64,000 nucleotides of DNA from Virgisporangium aliadipatigenens. GTDB taxonomy: Bacteria > Actinomycetota > Actinomycetes > Mycobacteriales > Micromonosporaceae. Shown here piece by piece: positions 45,705 through 54,341 of this stretch. The notes under the pieces are model-generated. The model made no database searches. It saw nothing but the letters and a program-made list of their open reading frames with translations, and had not been told where the DNA came from. Position 1 is the stretch's first letter; each line of letters begins with the position of its first letter. The stretch is taken from assembly GCF_016863615.1 (NCBI RefSeq), contig NZ_BOPF01000046.1, forward strand, positions 1 through 64,000. The letters run 5' to 3'. Made by a program: the position numbers and the translations under genes.

Positions 45705-48449
45705 GTGACCACCATCGCCCGCCCACAGGTCTCTCCACAGGCTGTGCGCCAGTGGCTCGCGATCCTGCACGGCGACAGCCCCGGCCACGTGCACATCTGC
45801 TCCACCGGCGACTGGAACGGCAAGGCCTTCGCCGACCTCGACGCCGCCACGAAGTACGTCCAGTACCTCGACGGCGAAGGCCGCGAAGGCATCTACGCCC
45901 GCGTCACCACCCTGCGCCCCGGCCCCCGCACCGGCCGCGGCGGCGCCGACGACTCCGCCGCCCTCCCGGCACTCTGGGCCGACGTCGACATCGCCGGCCC
46001 CGGCCACGCCGAACACGACCTGCCCCCGGACGTCCCGGCCGTCGAGCAGCTCCTCGCCACCTCCGGCCTCCCCACACCGACGCTGACCGTCCACAGTGGA
46101 GGCGGCGTCTACCCGATCTGGCTCCTCGACCAGCCCTGGGTCCTCACCGCCGACGACCTCGACGCCGCCAAAGCCCTCGCAAAGGACTGGCAGGCCGTCA
46201 TCGAGCACGCCGCCGCGACCCACGGCTGGCGCTACGGCCGCGGCGTCGGCGACCTCGCGCGGGTGCTCAGGGTGCCGGGCACGATCAACCGCAAAGCCGG
46301 CCTCGCCCGCCCCTGCGCCATCACCGCCGCCACCGGCCAGCGCTACACCGTCCAGCAGCTCCAGGCCGCCCTCGCCGCCGCCCGCGCCCGCATCGCCCCG
46401 TCCGCACCGGCCACCGCCGCACTCCGCCCGGCCGAACTCGCGTCCGTCGAGCGGCCCGCCGGCGCGATCAGCCCGCTCGACGACTACGCCGGACGGCATA
46501 CCTGGACCGACATCCTTCGCAGCGACGGCTGGACCGAGTACTACTCCCAGGACGGCATCACCTACTGGACCCGCCCCGGCAAGACGACCGGCATCAGCGC
46601 CAGCACCAACGCCCTGGGCACCGACCGCCTCCACGTCTTCACCACCTCCGCCGCGCCGCTCGAAGGCGGGGAGTCGTACTCCAAGGGCGGCTGGCTCGCC
46701 GCGCGCTTCCACGGCGGCGACCACTCCGCCGCCGCGGCCGCCCTCGCCGCCAAGGGCTACGGCACCCCGCTGCCCAACCCCGCCGTCGCACACCGCGAAG
46801 CGCTCGAGGAAATCCTCGGCGCACCGGTGCCCGACCCGCCGCCCGCGCCGGCCGGCACCCGCACCATCGGCCGCCGGCCCGACGAGATCGACGTGTCGAA
46901 CTCCGCCCTCGCCGCCGACTGGCTCCGCGAGGAAGCCGGCCGCGGCCGCCTCGCCGGCCTCTTCCAGCGTCGCGGCGAAGTCGTCCACACCCCACGCGAA
47001 GGCGAGGAAGGCTACGTCCCCCTCGGCGACCGGGACGACAGCGACGGCCCCGCCCAGGTGCGCCCCGTCGGCGACTCCGCGCTCGCCTCCCGGATCTCCT
47101 ACACCTACGGCGTCTACAAGATGGTCAAGAAGGGCGAAGACTACGAGCCGTCGCCGGCCCTGTTCCCGCGCACCGCCGCCCGCACCGCCCTCGACGTGCC
47201 CGACATGCTGCCGAACCTGCGCGTCCTGCGCGGCGTCATCCACTCCCCGGTCTTCCGCCCCGACGGCACCCTCATCGAGGAGCCCGGCTACGACCCCGTC
47301 ACCGGCCTGCTCCACCTGCCCGAGCCCGGCCTGACCGTCCCGCCGGTGCCCGAGCTGCCCGACGGAGGCCACCTCGGCGCGGCCGTCCAGCTCCTCGACG
47401 AGATGCTCGCCGGGTTCCCGTTCGTCTCCGCGCACTACCGCGCGAACTACCTCGGCGCCCTCTTCACACCGCTGCTGCGCGCCATGGCCCCGCCGCCGTA
47501 CAAGCTCCACGCGATCGAGGCCCACCAGCCCGGCTCCGGCAAGACCCTCCTCGCGAACCTCGCCCGACACATCCACGGCGGCGTCTTCCGCGCCGAGATG
47601 CCCGACGACGAACCCGAACTCCGCAAGCAGATCACCGCGATCCTGTCGATCACCACCGGCCCGATCATCGTCATCGACAACGTCTCCGGCGCCCTCAAGT
47701 CCAGCGCCCTCGCCGGCCTGCTCACCTCGGCCGAGTGGGACGACCGGCCCCTCGGCTCGACCGCGTGGCACCGCGCCGTCAACGACCGCCTGTGGACCAT
47801 CACGGGGAACAACCTCAGCATCGGCGGCGACCTCCCGCGCCGCACCATCCGCACGCTGATCGACCCTGGCCGGCCGAACCCGGAGACGCGCACCGACTTC
47901 GCCATCACCGACCTCGAAGGCTGGGTCAAAGCACACCGGGCGAAATTGCTCCACGCCCTACTCACCATTGTGCGCGGCTGGGTCGTCGCCGGAATGCCGC
48001 TGCCGAAAGCCCGCACCACCGACGGCTACGCCCGCTGGATTCAAATGGTCGACGGGATTCTCCAGCACGCCGGGATTGCCGGCACGTTCGACCACAAGTC
48101 AACCCAAATCGAGGTTGGAAGCGACGACGACGAATGGGGCGACTTCCTCGTCGCCGCTCATCGCGCGTTCGGCGACAAGTCCTGGACCGCCAAGGAACTC
48201 CTTGGCAACGTCGACACCGGAAACCTCCTCAACCCCGGCTCGATCCCCCTGGACACCCTCCCCGGCGACCTGGAGTCGCGGGCCCAGAAGCCCGGCGTGG
48301 TGATCACCTCGCTCGCCAAGAGTCTCGGCCGGTGGCTGATGAACCGGGACGGCCGGTGGGCGAACGGGCTTGCAGTGCGACCCGACGGGAAGGACGGCCA
48401 AGGCGTCAGCCTCTGGCGAATCCAGACATTTAGGGACGGATCCTCGTGA
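45705..48449 (+). CDS. Primase-polymerase / DNA helicase fusion
   Basis: This is the central replication protein of the phage. The 914-residue protein starts at GTG 45705, eight bases after GGGGAG. The N-terminal AEP primase domain has the catalytic DxD in ALWADVDIAGPG, then TVHSGGGVYPIWLL and DLARVLRVPGTINRK. The C-terminal half is a P-loop helicase/ATPase (IEAHQPGSGKTLLANLARHI; PIIVIDNVSG as Walker B). Such proteins prime and unwind at a phage origin. The spacer after it holds a strong structured element. Confidence 0.88.
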   Translation: MTTIARPQVSPQAVRQWLAILHGDSPGHVHICSTGDWNGKAFADLDAATKYVQYLDGEGREGIYARVTTLRPGPRTGRGGADDSAALPALWADVDIAGPGHAEHDLPPDVPAVEQLLATSGLPTPTLTVHSGGGVYPIWLLDQPWVLTADDLDAAKALAKDWQAVIEHAAATHGWRYGRGVGDLARVLRVPGTINRKAGLARPCAITAATGQRYTVQQLQAALAAARARIAPSAPATAALRPAELASVERPAGAISPLDDYAGRHTWTDILRSDGWTEYYSQDGITYWTRPGKTTGISASTNALGTDRLHVFTTSAAPLEGGESYSKGGWLAARFHGGDHSAAAAALAAKGYGTPLPNPAVAHREALEEILGAPVPDPPPAPAGTRTIGRRPDEIDVSNSALAADWLREEAGRGRLAGLFQRRGEVVHTPREGEEGYVPLGDRDDSDGPAQVRPVGDSALASRISYTYGVYKMVKKGEDYEPSPALFPRTAARTALDVPDMLPNLRVLRGVIHSPVFRPDGTLIEEPGYDPVTGLLHLPEPGLTVPPVPELPDGGHLGAAVQLLDEMLAGFPFVSAHYRANYLGALFTPLLRAMAPPPYKLHAIEAHQPGSGKTLLANLARHIHGGVFRAEMPDDEPELRKQITAILSITTGPIIVIDNVSGALKSSALAGLLTSAEWDDRPLGSTAWHRAVNDRLWTITGNNLSIGGDLPRRTIRTLIDPGRPNPETRTDFAITDLEGWVKAHRAKLLHALLTIVRGWVVAGMPLPKARTTDGYARWIQMVDGILQHAGIAGTFDHKSTQIEVGSDDDEWGDFLVAAHRAFGDKSWTAKELLGNVDTGNLLNPGSIPLDTLPGDLESRAQKPGVVITSLAKSLGRWLMNRDGRWANGLAVRPDGKDGQGVSLWRIQTFRDGSS

Positions 48450-48466
48450 CCGGGGGGCTCGTCTCA

Positions 48467-48601
48467 CCGGGTTTGGGATTTACCGGGTTTGCTCCGGCCA
48501 TACACGCGCGCCCGATGTATCGGGCGACTACGCACCGTGACAGTCGGGTGCGGTGGCGACCCGGAAAAGGCCCCAGGAAACCCGGCAAAGCCCAAACCCG
48601 G
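48467..48601. other. Structured inverted-repeat element after the replication gene
   Basis: The 21-base arms (48467-48487 and 48581-48601) are complementary at 19 of 21 positions. Between them are two further hairpins: 48509-48515 with 48520-48526, and 48531-48536 with 48547-48552. The left arm also contains ACCGGGTTT, repeated in direct orientation. No gene fits the 163-base gap. A phage replication origin or a structured RNA leader are the main options. Confidence 0.6.
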
Positions 48602-48612
48602 AGCCGGGCCCG

Positions 48613-48906
48613 ATGAGCCACCTCATCTCCACCGACGCCACCCGGACCAGCTGCCGCTGCGGAGCCGTCGTCCTGGTCGCCGTCGACGAGGGCCTCGCCG
48701 TCCGCGCCGACGCCGACCCGATCCCGCCGACGGCCGAGATCGCCGCGCTCGTCGACGGCCGCTGGACCTACACCCACGCCGGCGGACAGCTCATCTACCG
48801 CGACGCCGCACGCATCCGCTCCAACACACCCGCCGGCTGCATTCACCGCGAACACCGCTGCATCAAAAAGCCAGAACAGCTCGACCTATTCGGGAGCAAG
48901 AAATGA
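48613..48906 (+). CDS. Small zinc-binding-like phage protein, 97 residues
   Basis: It starts at ATG 48613. TSCRCGAVVLVAVDEGLAVR and the later AGCIHREHRCIKKPEQLD provide Cys and His in a pattern that could bind one zinc. The C-terminus, EQLDLFG, resembles the clamp-binding peptide QLDLF found in proteins that bind the DNA polymerase sliding clamp. The stop overlaps the next start. Confidence 0.65.
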   Translation: MSHLISTDATRTSCRCGAVVLVAVDEGLAVRADADPIPPTAEIAALVDGRWTYTHAGGQLIYRDAARIRSNTPAGCIHREHRCIKKPEQLDLFGSKK

Positions 48907-49262
48907 GCGCATCAAAACAAAAGGGAACACGGTGGGAAACCGCCATCGTGGAATTCCTCCGCGACAACGGAGTACCGCACGCCGAAAGGCGCACCCTCAA
49001 CGGCGCAAAGGACCGCGGCGACATCGCCGGCATCCCCGGCGTCGCGATCGAGGCGAAGTCCGCGAACCGCGTCGAACTCGCCGCCTGGGCCGACGAGACC
49101 GAACGCGAGCGCACGAACGACGGCGCCGACATCGGCGTGCTCTGGGTCAAGCGCCGCGGCAAGGCCAGCCCCGGCGCCGGCTACGCGATCCTCAGCGGCA
49201 CCCAGCTCCTCACGCTGCTGCGCGCCGCCGGCTACATCGCCGCTCCGGAGCAGCAGGCATGA
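48903..49262 (+). CDS. Holliday-junction-resolvase-like nuclease
   Basis: The 119-residue protein starts at ATG 48903. The PD-(D/E)xK pattern is present: KGTRWETAIVEFLRDNG with a Glu, GAKDRGDIAGIPGVAIEAKS with Asp and ExK. A conserved LWVKRRGKASPGAGYAIL strand follows. Phages use such enzymes to resolve recombination or packaging intermediates. It sits in a block of four-base overlaps. Confidence 0.8.
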   Translation: MSASKQKGTRWETAIVEFLRDNGVPHAERRTLNGAKDRGDIAGIPGVAIEAKSANRVELAAWADETERERTNDGADIGVLWVKRRGKASPGAGYAILSGTQLLTLLRAAGYIAAPEQQA

Positions 49263-49435
49263 CCGCGCGACCCGGCGTCCACCTCGTCATCTGCGACCGC
49301 CAGGACTGCCCTTCCGAGCCGATCGGCGCACCCACCGCCGCCGGGGCCGCGGAGAAGGCACGCGCCGCCGGCTGGCTCGTCACCGACGCCCTCGACCTCT
49401 GCCCGCCCCACCGCGTCGAACTGCCGGCCCTGTGA
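49259..49435 (+). CDS. Small phage protein, 58 residues
   Basis: It starts at ATG 49259, coupled to the resolvase-like gene. CDRQDCPSEP and LDLCPPHRVEL give three Cys and a His that may bind zinc. No family is recognised. Confidence 0.55.
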   Translation: MTARPGVHLVICDRQDCPSEPIGAPTAAGAAEKARAAGWLVTDALDLCPPHRVELPAL

Positions 49436-49527
49436 TCCGCCTCTACGCCGCGCTCGCGGCCGCGGCCGCCGGCTGGTTCCTCGGCCGGTGCGCACGTGCC
49501 TACGCCCGCCTCTACCGCGAAGGATGA
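49432..49527 (+). CDS. Tiny one-helix membrane protein, 31 residues
   Basis: It runs from GTG 49432 to TGA 49525-49527 and overlaps both neighbours. VIRLYAALAAAAAGWFLGR forms one hydrophobic helix, followed by a basic tail (CARAYARLYREG). Coupled overlaps and consistent frame usage argue that it is real. Confidence 0.55.
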   Translation: MIRLYAALAAAAAGWFLGRCARAYARLYREG

Positions 49528-49790
49528 CCATGGAATCGATCACGTTGACCAACGCGATCCTCGGACTCAAGCCCTACGTCCTGATCGAAGTCGAGGGCTT
49601 CAAGGACGACGGCAAGACCCTCGAAATCGATGTCGACCTGGGCGGCGGGGTTACCCGGCGCGACCTCCGAGCGCTTCTCTCGCTGGTGCTCCAACAGCTC
49701 GGCGACGACGACCAGGCGGCCGAGGACGACGGCGTTGCGCCGGTCGCGGATGGCCAGGCAGACGCCGACGAGAGCGGCGAACCCCGATGA
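49524..49790 (+). CDS. Small phage protein, 88 residues
   Basis: It starts at ATG 49524 (or 49530). A strand-rich first half (YVLIEVEGFKDDGKTLEIDV) and a helix (RRDLRALLSLVLQQLGDDDQ) end in an acidic tail. It overlaps both neighbours by four bases. The function is unknown. Confidence 0.6.
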   Translation: MTMESITLTNAILGLKPYVLIEVEGFKDDGKTLEIDVDLGGGVTRRDLRALLSLVLQQLGDDDQAAEDDGVAPVADGQADADESGEPR

Positions 49791-50233
49791 CCCAGCCGAC
49801 CGAGCAGCCCATGCCGACCGGCAACGGGCCCGCCATCTTCGACCTCGTCCGCACCGACCTCGCCACCCGCGAGCAGGTCGGCATCCGCACCTACGGCACC
49901 ACCCTGCGCGCCCACAACGGCCGTGACGCCCTCCGCGACGCGTACGAGGAGGCCCTCGACCTCGCGCTGTACCTGCGCCAGGCCATCGCCGAACGCGACA
50001 CCGCAGCCGAAGCCGCTCCGCCCGGCAACCGGCTCACCGCGGTCGCGCTCGGCCTGCCGATCGGCAGGCGGCTGCCGAAGATGGCCGCCCCGCCGGCCGG
50101 CCCCGGTTCCGTGTCGGGCGCGCGCGGGGAGGACGACCGAACTCTGCCCGACGGAGCGCGCTGCTTCGACTGCGTCCGCGCACGGCGGCTGTGGTGCTGC
50201 CCTGAGCCACACGAACTGGGAGGTGCCGAGTGA
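49787..50233 (+). CDS. Phage protein with a MazG-like helical motif
   Basis: The 148-residue protein starts at ATG 49787. NGRDALRDAYEEALDLALYL resembles the metal-binding EExxD helices of phage MazG-like nucleotide pyrophosphohydrolases. The C-terminal RCFDCVRARRLWCCPEPHEL adds a Cys cluster. If real, it may adjust dNTP or (p)ppGpp pools. The call is tentative. Confidence 0.5.
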   Translation: MTQPTEQPMPTGNGPAIFDLVRTDLATREQVGIRTYGTTLRAHNGRDALRDAYEEALDLALYLRQAIAERDTAAEAAPPGNRLTAVALGLPIGRRLPKMAAPPAGPGSVSGARGEDDRTLPDGARCFDCVRARRLWCCPEPHELGGAE

Positions 50234-50370
50234 TCCTCCGTTTCGTCGCGCTTCTCCTGGCGCTCGCCCTGGCCGCGGTCTCCATCGGCGCCGTGTTCGC
50301 CCACGGCACGGCCGACCCCAACGTCACGCCCCGCCCGACCCCGGGCCCAACCGTCAGGAGTGCCCCGTGA
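50230..50370 (+). CDS. Tiny membrane or secreted protein, 46 residues
   Basis: It runs from GTG 50230 to TGA 50368-50370, overlapping both neighbours. The hydrophobic segment VALLLALALAAVSIGAVFA is followed by a short Pro/Thr-rich tail. It may be a membrane peptide or a secreted peptide. Confidence 0.55.
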   Translation: MILRFVALLLALALAAVSIGAVFAHGTADPNVTPRPTPGPTVRSAP

Positions 50371-50636
50371 CGCGCGACATGCTCCACCACGGCCGCATCT
50401 GCGAGTGGCTTGAGGACAACGGCATCGACCCCAAGGTCGTGCCGGTCGAGACCGTTCCGAGGATCCAGAACGGCCAGATCACGCTCGTGACCTACGCCCA
50501 GCGCAACGGGCGCTTCTACGTCGAGGGCGACGCGATCGTCATCAAGACGATCACCGTGCCCCTGAAGGCCGAGCCGCCCGCCGACCTCGCCGACTGGCTC
50601 GACGAACGCGTCGACTCCTTCAGGCGGCCCCGATGA
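50367..50636 (+). CDS. Small phage protein, 89 residues
   Basis: It starts at GTG 50367. It reads as a mixed fold: MLHHGRICEWLEDNGIDPKV, then GQITLVTYAQRNGRFYVEGD and DLADWLDERVDSFRR. Such small alpha/beta proteins are common in actinophages but have no known role. Confidence 0.65.
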   Translation: MTRDMLHHGRICEWLEDNGIDPKVVPVETVPRIQNGQITLVTYAQRNGRFYVEGDAIVIKTITVPLKAEPPADLADWLDERVDSFRRPR

Positions 50637-50755
50637 GCGCCCGCACGAGGCGCCGCCTCGCCAACATCGCCGTCACCGTGCTCGTGGTGCTCTTCGCCGT
50701 CGCGTGCGCCGGCATGTTCCGCGGGTTCGACGGCATGCCCGTCTTCGGCTCATGA
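50633..50755 (+). CDS. Tiny one-helix membrane protein, 40 residues
   Basis: It runs from ATG 50633 to TGA 50753-50755, coupled on both sides. A basic start (MSARTRRRLA) precedes NIAVTVLVVLFAVACAGMF, one membrane helix with a Cys, and a short tail. Confidence 0.55.
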   Translation: MSARTRRRLANIAVTVLVVLFAVACAGMFRGFDGMPVFGS

Positions 50756-50877
50756 ACCCGATCCTCTGGCTCGCCCGCCTCATCGCCGGCGCGGTACTCG
50801 TCGCTCTCCTCGCGATCGTCTGCACCGCCGCCGGCGGCATCCTGCTCAGCTACGGCGTGGAGGACATCCAGCAGTGA
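50752..50877 (+). CDS. Tiny one-helix membrane protein, 41 residues
   Basis: It runs from ATG 50752 to TGA 50875-50877, coupled on both sides. RLIAGAVLVALLAIVCTAAG forms one helix, then ILLSYGVEDIQQ. It is the fourth very short membrane protein within 1.5 kb. Confidence 0.55.
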   Translation: MNPILWLARLIAGAVLVALLAIVCTAAGGILLSYGVEDIQQ

Positions 50878-51662
50878 CCGACCAGCAGCAGTTCGCCGTC
50901 GACCGGGTCCACGCCGCCCTCCTGCGCATCAGGGCGGCGTGGCCCCTCCTCGCCGACGCCCGCGACGCCACCCTCAGCCGCCCCGGCCCGACCGACCGCG
51001 CGATGGGTGCCCGAGGCCGCGCCGCCGTCGACGAGCTGCTCCGCGCCGAACGCGCCGACCGCCTGCACGGCGCACGACAGCGACTCGTCCCGCTGCCTTC
51101 AATGCCGACACCCGCACGCCTCGACGTCGTCGACGCCCAAGCGGCCGTCGCCACCGCGCTCCTCGACGCCGCCTGGCTCGCCGCCTCCGACCTCGCCGGC
51201 CCGTGGTGGTGGTCCTGGCCACCCCGCCAACTCACCCTCAACACCGTCACCGCATACGTCCGCCTGGCGGCCCCGCACGTCGACCGGCGCCTCGCCGAGC
51301 AGCTCGCTGACGACCTCACAACAGCCGCGGCCGCGCTCGTCACCGCCGTCGGCCTGGCCGAGGACCTGCCCGCCGGCGAGCTACGCGACCACAACGGCAC
51401 CCACTGGATCACCGCCGCCCGCGCCGCCCACCACTTCGGCCGCAACGTCACGCCCGCCCTCGTGCGTGACTGGCACCGGCAGGGGCAGTTCCGTGACGAC
51501 CAGGGCGCCGACCAGACGCGCCTTGCTGGCGGGCGCCGCTGGTACCCGCTCGCGCTGCTCCGAGCTGTCAACGGGCGTACGGACGGGCGCACCAAGCCAC
51601 GCCAGAGTGCAACGTCCTTGACCTGCGGCAACGGAGATCCCACAATCAGTGCCAGCAGGTGA
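50874..51662 (+). CDS. Phage DNA-binding-like protein, 262 residues
   Basis: It starts at GTG 50874. The first two thirds are helical and Ala-rich (PARLDVVDAQAAVATALLDA). The C-terminal part, ITAARAAHHFGRNVTPALVR, then RWYPLALLRAV, looks like a MerR/excisionase-type winged helix. It is just upstream of the HNH and terminase genes, where late regulators occur in many actinophages. Confidence 0.65.
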   Translation: MTDQQQFAVDRVHAALLRIRAAWPLLADARDATLSRPGPTDRAMGARGRAAVDELLRAERADRLHGARQRLVPLPSMPTPARLDVVDAQAAVATALLDAAWLAASDLAGPWWWSWPPRQLTLNTVTAYVRLAAPHVDRRLAEQLADDLTTAAAALVTAVGLAEDLPAGELRDHNGTHWITAARAAHHFGRNVTPALVRDWHRQGQFRDDQGADQTRLAGGRRWYPLALLRAVNGRTDGRTKPRQSATSLTCGNGDPTISASR

Positions 51663-51713
51663 CGTGTCCCCACTGCCGGGACCGTCGCCTTTGGCGTATC
51701 TGGAGACCCACCG

Positions 51714-52010
51714 ATGCGCACTCCCAGGGAGCACCGTTCCAGCAGGGCGTACCGCACAGCGCGCACCCTGATGTTCGGCATCTACGGCACGGTGTGCCAC
51801 TGGTGTGGACACCCTGGTGCAACCGAGGCTGACCACCTCATACCCCTCAGTGTGTGGCCTGATCAACCCATCGACCCTCATGCACTGCGCCCCATCCATG
51901 GGGTGAACGGCAACGAGGGCTTGGGCTGCCCCACCTGCACACGCAGGTGCAACCAGGAGCGCGGCGCGAGCCTCACTAAGCCCGACCTGAACACCTCCGA
52001 GGACTGGTGA
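51714..52010 (+). CDS. HNH endonuclease
   Basis: The 98-residue protein starts at ATG 51714. It has TVCHWCGHPGATEADHLIPL with the zinc Cys pair and catalytic His, and GCPTCTRRCNQERG with a second Cys pair and the Asn. HNH nucleases next to terminase are needed for DNA packaging in several HK97-like phages. It precedes the small terminase gene by 100 bases. Confidence 0.9.
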   Translation: MRTPREHRSSRAYRTARTLMFGIYGTVCHWCGHPGATEADHLIPLSVWPDQPIDPHALRPIHGVNGNEGLGCPTCTRRCNQERGASLTKPDLNTSEDW

Positions 52011-52110
52011 ACGACCAGGCCAGGGGGAGGTCGGATCTCGGGCCGGATCGGCGGAGACCCCGCGCCCAGCTGCCAATATCTCCCCCCGGGGCGCCACAGA
52101 GGAGGCGGCG

Positions 52111-52668
52111 GTGGCCGACAGCGCGGCGGAGCGGCAGCGTCGGTACCGGCGTCACAAGGCCGGTGATCACTCGCTTTGCGTGACGGGCCGGTGCGCCAGC
52201 GGGCCGTTACGCGAGCCCGTGACGGCCGTGACGCGTGACGCAGCGACGCCGACGGTGCGGCTCAAGGCCCGGGGGCAGCGGCTGTGGGACGACCTGACCG
52301 CCGAGGGTGAGCTGCCCGCGATGGAGCGGGTCCTCATCGAGGAGGCGTGCCGGCTCGTCGACCGGCTGGACCGCATCGACGGAATCCTGGCCGGCCGAGA
52401 CAGGGCGTGGATGACGCTGGAGATCGACGACCTGGGCGAGGTCACGATCGTGCTCGACAAGGTGCTGTCGGAGGGCCGGCAGCAGCAGGTCGCGCTGAAG
52501 ACGGTCTTCGCCGAGCTGCGCCAGGCGCGCGCCGGAGCGCCGCCGGCGAAACCGAGTGGGAAGACGACGCCGGCGCCGGCCGGCCCGGCGGGAGGTGGCG
52601 GCGGTGGCGTTGTCGCGGACCTCACCGCCCGAATCGCCGCCGCCCGTTCCCAGGCCGCGGGTCAATAG
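52111..52668 (+). CDS. Terminase small subunit
   Basis: The 185-residue protein starts at GTG 52111, five bases after GAGGAGG. Charged and basic at the start (AERQRRYRRHKAGDHSLC), it has helices VLIEEACRLVDRLDRIDGIL and QQVALKTVFAELRQARAG and a disordered Pro/Gly tail. It recognises phage DNA for packaging. It overlaps the large subunit gene by 65 bases. Confidence 0.8.
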   Translation: MADSAAERQRRYRRHKAGDHSLCVTGRCASGPLREPVTAVTRDAATPTVRLKARGQRLWDDLTAEGELPAMERVLIEEACRLVDRLDRIDGILAGRDRAWMTLEIDDLGEVTIVLDKVLSEGRQQQVALKTVFAELRQARAGAPPAKPSGKTTPAPAGPAGGGGGGVVADLTARIAAARSQAAGQ

Positions 52669-54109
52669 CCACCCGCCGTACACGGTCACGCTCGGCCCGA
52701 TGGCCGGCGAGCTGGCGGCCAAGGCCGGGCTGGTGCTGGACCCGTCGCAGCAGGAGTCGCTCGACGTCTGGTGCGCGGTCGGCGGTACGGGCCGGTGGCT
52801 GTGCTTCGAGTGCGTCGAGATGCTGTCCCGGCAGAACGGCAAGGGCTCGATCCTGGAAGCCCGCGTGCTGGCCGGCTTCCTCTTGTTCGGGGAGGAGATG
52901 ATCGTCTGGACGGCGCATCAGTACAAGACGGCGCTGGAACTGTTCCTACGGCTGAAGCGGCTGATCAAGCGGCTGATCGAGGTCGGCGAGATCGAGCCGA
53001 GCACCGTTAAGGAGATCAACTCCCATGGTGAGCAGGGCTTCGAGCGGCTCGACACCGGGCAGCGGATCAAGTTCATCGCCAGGTCGAAGGACTCCGGGCG
53101 CGGCTTCTCCGGCGACTTGGTGATCATCGACGAGGCGTACGCGTACACCGACCAGATGCAGGAAGCGCTGATGCCGACGATGTCGGCCCGGCCCAACCCG
53201 CAGATCATCTATGCATCGAGCCCGCCGCTGACCGGCGACACCGGCGAGATCCTCTACGCGCTGCGCGAGCGGGGCGAGGCCGGCGCCGACCCGGCGCTGT
53301 GCTGGCGCGACTGGGGTGTGGCCGGCGACCTCGACAATCTCGACAAGGTCGACCTCGACGACCGGGCGCTGTGGCACGCCGCGAACCCGGCCCTGGGGCG
53401 GCGGATCAGCGAGGAGCACGTCGCCCGCGAGCGGCGCGCGCTGGGCAATGTCGGGTTCGCCCGCGAGCGGCTCGGTATCTGGCCGGTGGAGGTCAAGGCC
53501 GGCAACGGCGTGATCGACATGGACCTGTGGGGTGCGCTGACCGACGTGAAGTCGAAGCGGGCCGGCGACATCGCGATCGCGGTCGACATCACCCCGGAGC
53601 GAGACCGGGCGGCGATCTCGATGCGCGGCACCCGCGAGGACGGTCTGGCGCACTGGGAGCTGATGGACATCCGCCCCGGCACGGAGTGGGTCGTCGACCG
53701 GCTGGTCGGGATGAAGGCCAGACACAACCCGGCGGTCATCGCTATTGACGGCAAGGGGCCGGCGGCGTCGCTGATCCCGGCGCTGGCGAAGCGGGGCATC
53801 AAGGTCTCGGAGGACAAGGACCAGCCGCAGCGCGGCGACCTGCTGATCACCGGGCCGCAGGACATGGCCGACGCGTTCGGCATGTTCGTCGACGCGGCCA
53901 AGCAGAAGACCGGTCGGCACCGCGACCAGCCGGACCTCACCTCCGCCCTGGCGGGGGCCAAAACACGCACCCTCGGCGACGGCGGGCAGGCGTGGGGCCG
54001 CAAGGGCTCCACGAACATCGCCCCGCTGGTAGCCGTGACCCTCGCGCACTACGCGTACGAGACCCGGGCTCACCTCGTCGCCGAGGACGGCCCACCGAAC
54101 CTCTGGTAG
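52604..54109 (+). CDS. Terminase large subunit
   Basis: This is the packaging ATPase/nuclease. The protein has 501 residues from GTG 52604, chosen because GGGAGG lies nine bases upstream and the start leads into VPRPRVNSHPPYTVTLGP. The ATPase has the phage-type Walker A SRQNGKGS and Walker B LVIIDEAYAY, then IIYASSPP. The nuclease half has DITPERDRAAI and AIDGKGPAASL. The start overlaps the small subunit gene in another frame. Confidence 0.92.
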   Translation: MALSRTSPPESPPPVPRPRVNSHPPYTVTLGPMAGELAAKAGLVLDPSQQESLDVWCAVGGTGRWLCFECVEMLSRQNGKGSILEARVLAGFLLFGEEMIVWTAHQYKTALELFLRLKRLIKRLIEVGEIEPSTVKEINSHGEQGFERLDTGQRIKFIARSKDSGRGFSGDLVIIDEAYAYTDQMQEALMPTMSARPNPQIIYASSPPLTGDTGEILYALRERGEAGADPALCWRDWGVAGDLDNLDKVDLDDRALWHAANPALGRRISEEHVARERRALGNVGFARERLGIWPVEVKAGNGVIDMDLWGALTDVKSKRAGDIAIAVDITPERDRAAISMRGTREDGLAHWELMDIRPGTEWVVDRLVGMKARHNPAVIAIDGKGPAASLIPALAKRGIKVSEDKDQPQRGDLLITGPQDMADAFGMFVDAAKQKTGRHRDQPDLTSALAGAKTRTLGDGGQAWGRKGSTNIAPLVAVTLAHYAYETRAHLVAEDGPPNLW

Positions 54110-54125
54110 CCCTGGGAGGCCCACC

Positions 54126-54341
54126 GTGAACGACATCATGCAGTGGGCCGGATTCGTGTTGCTGGTGGCGGCCGCGGCATACCTGTCGCCGGCTGCGGCG
54201 CTGGCCGTGGCCGGCGTGATCCTGGTGGCGGTCGGCAACCTGCGCTCGGCGCGACGGCGGCCGCCGGGCCGGGTCCGGTTCACCGACCGGCTGGTACGGG
54301 TGATCGCGGCGTACCGGGCTGCTGACGGTGGTCGGCCGTGA
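54126..54341 (+). CDS. Small membrane protein between terminase and portal
   Basis: The 71-residue protein starts at GTG 54126. Two hydrophobic stretches (WAGFVLLVAAAAYLSPAAAL and AGVILVAVGNL) are followed by a basic tail. It overlaps the portal start by four bases. Its role is unknown. Confidence 0.65.
   Translation: MNDIMQWAGFVLLVAAAAYLSPAAALAVAGVILVAVGNLRSARRRPPGRVRFTDRLVRVIAAYRAADGGRP

Noticed and set aside
45381-47954. An 857-codon minus-strand frame opposite the primase-helicase gene
   Set aside because: The plus-strand frame carries the complete AEP and P-loop motifs. The minus frame is a composition artefact.
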